From contig JADKBL010000002.1 of NCBI GenBank assembly GCA_016718875.1, positions 263,316 through 327,315 on the forward strand: a DNA stretch of 64,000 nucleotides. Reading direction: 5' to 3'. The translations under genes and the position numbers were made by a program. The notes beneath the pieces were generated by a model. It made no database searches and was not told the origin of the DNA. It saw only the letters and a list, made by a program, of their open reading frames with translations. Shown here one piece after another: positions 62,894 to 64,000 of the stretch; position 1 is the stretch's first letter; each line of letters begins with the position of its first letter. This DNA comes from Bacteroidota bacterium. Its GTDB lineage: Bacteria; Bacteroidota; Bacteroidia; Bacteroidales; VadinHA17.

Positions 62894-63697
62894 TCAGCTG
62901 AATAATATGTTATAAAACATGTATTTCTCCTCTCTCCAGTGTGATTGTTTTACTAAGTTTTTTTCCTGAATTGAAATGATATTTTGCCCTGATAATTCAA
63001 GCATTACAGTTTCATTTTCAATAACAATTTTTATTACAGATGAACTTTCTGTTTTTAGGATAATATCTGCCAGGAGAATCGCTTTTTCAATCCCATCTCC
63101 ACGTTTGAAATTCCATACTTCGTCAGGAAGTGCAAGCCGGTTACCCTCATAGACAGACTCTTCAGGAAGATTTTTCAATATTTCATAAATCTGATTTATG
63201 CTCTTCCCGGCCAGATCGTTGAAACATACAGGATTTCTTTCATTGCAGCTTTGATAAATGGTCTCCCAGTCAATTCTCTCCATATCCCTGTAAACATATT
63301 GGGCCAGAAGGGAGACTTCTGAAATTTCAGTACTCTCTGAAATTTTCTGAATAATCAGTTCGCGACTGTCATTGATACTGAAGCTATGTCTGAAAGAATC
63401 ACTGTAATTTTTCTCAGGGTCTGGGAGTTTAGGATCTGTAAAGATGAAATCCTTAAGTTCTGTAAACAATTCATCAAGTACCATGTTAAAAGCAGGATCC
63501 GAAGCTCTGATGACCTCATTTTTAATATCTTCCGGGTTTTTTCCTTTAAGTGAGTCTATTATTGCCTCTACATCATTCAGAAACAATTTGCCCTGAATTG
63601 GGCTAAGATGAAACTCATCACCTTCTATCTCTTTTACAAGTGATTCCCTTGTTTCAGCCGATACATTAAATTTACTTGTATGCTCATATTCAAACAT
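62894..63697 (-). CDS. Unknown protein
   Basis: 267 residues, soluble, no signal peptide and no membrane segment. Acidic, with FNMVLDELFTELKDFIFTD and a stretch RLALPDEVWNFKRGDGIEKA that resembles the start of a transglutaminase-like fold. I do not recognise the family. The start codon is three bases after the stop of the preceding gene, on the same strand, so they probably function together. Confidence 0.55.
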   Translation of the reverse strand: MFEYEHTSKFNVSAETRESLVKEIEGDEFHLSPIQGKLFLNDVEAIIDSLKGKNPEDIKNEVIRASDPAFNMVLDELFTELKDFIFTDPKLPDPEKNYSDSFRHSFSINDSRELIIQKISESTEISEVSLLAQYVYRDMERIDWETIYQSCNERNPVCFNDLAGKSINQIYEILKNLPEESVYEGNRLALPDEVWNFKRGDGIEKAILLADIILKTESSSVIKIVIENETVMLELSGQNIISIQEKNLVKQSHWREEKYMFYNILFS

Positions 63698-63700
63698 TTT

Positions 63701-64000
63701 TCAAGAGCGCACTTTGGTATATGACTGATCACACCTGAACTGAAAAAGAAGTTTATGTTCAAACAATCGCAGAAAATTAATGAATACATTACTTGTAAAA
63801 TCAGCTGTTAAAAACTCCTTTAGTTTTTGAGAAAATAATTTGTACTCATTTTTGTCAATCGAAGCCTCAGCATATAAGATATGTATGAATCCGGAAATGT
63901 GAGCGACAATTGTTACCCTTTCATTTTCAATAGCTCTTCTGGCTTTCTCTGAAAGGGAGGTCCCGTTGAACCACATATTCTTTGTAACAATTCTTCTGTT
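63701..64000 (-). CDS. Unknown protein, 5' partial at window edge
   Basis: The frame is open through the right edge of the window; the visible part includes MWFNGTSLSEKARRAIENERV, with an ATG at 63976 that may not be the start because the codons before it (NRRIVTKN) continue the frame. It ends in KVRS and is followed at once by the next gene. Residues include a hydrophobic IVAHISGFIHILYAEAS and the rest is helical. No family recognised. Confidence 0.5.
   Translation of the reverse strand, partial: NRRIVTKNMWFNGTSLSEKARRAIENERVTIVAHISGFIHILYAEASIDKNEYKLFSQKLKEFLTADFTSNVFINFLRLFEHKLLFQFRCDQSYTKVRS

Overview
This 64 kb window is a piece of a Bacteroidota (Bacteroidetes) chromosome, most likely an uncultured member of the Bacteroidales. 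The evidence is the mix of families: signal peptidase I of the long Bacteroidetes type, many lipoproteins with Leu-rich signal peptides ending in Cys, a GH106-type rhamnosidase, a GH3/beta-lactamase fusion, carboxynorspermidine-type polyamine enzymes and a ribH-TPR-recF-DUF721 order. Several intergenic regions also carry the Bacteroidetes promoter pattern TTTG-N19-TAnnTTTG, and Shine-Dalgarno sequences are rare. Nothing looks like a prophage, transposon, CRISPR array or integrated island; it is an ordinary housekeeping region with accessory genes between.

Layout. 0-9.2 kb: the 3' end of mutS2, a damaged BNR/sialidase-like gene, a cupin, an isoaspartyl peptidase, an ECF sigma factor operon (sigma, membrane protein, DUF4097 protein), a frameshifted M28 peptidase and ornithine aminotransferase. 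9.4-16.6 kb: rhamnosidase coupled to trmD, the remnant of an acetyltransferase gene, small membrane proteins and lipoproteins, and an amidohydrolase. 16.7-22.1 kb: dapB-lepB, convergent with thrS-infC-rpmI-rplT. 22.3-28.6 kb: PKD lipoprotein, SGNH hydrolase, amino acid permease, lysC-lysA behind an apparent attenuator, and two leucine tRNAs. 28.7-38.3 kb: a SpoIIE phosphatase, then a probable peptidoglycan-sugar recycling group (GH3/beta-lactamase fusion, HGSNAT-like acyltransferase, AmgK-like kinase, MurU-like nucleotidyltransferase) and TrkH. 38.4-46.8 kb: polyamine genes, SDR, EamA transporter, a large YadA-head adhesin and mnmA. 46.8-58.3 kb: AddA-like and AddB-like recombination genes separated by a radical SAM protein, a URO-D family protein, a Tat-exported oxidoreductase and an unknown lipoprotein. 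58.3-64 kb: a damaged pentapeptide-repeat/potassium-channel gene, ribH, a TPR protein, recF, a DUF721 protein and two unknown genes.

Themes. Aspartate-family metabolism recurs: lysC and lysA, dapB, and the carboxynorspermidine pathway, which uses aspartate semialdehyde. Cell-envelope turnover recurs as well. The most interesting signals are: three perfect palindromes between convergent genes whose sequences differ by compensatory changes; an AUA start codon on infC behind a strong Shine-Dalgarno; a leader-peptide/terminator arrangement before lysC; and the pentapeptide-channel fusion.

Caution. At least eight genes carry single-base frameshifts, often in short homopolymers, and they cluster at 0.2-1.4 kb and 57.8-60.0 kb. 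This looks more like consensus error in an assembly than biology, so the broken genes should be read with that in mind. No gene-free stretch exceeds about 300 bases.
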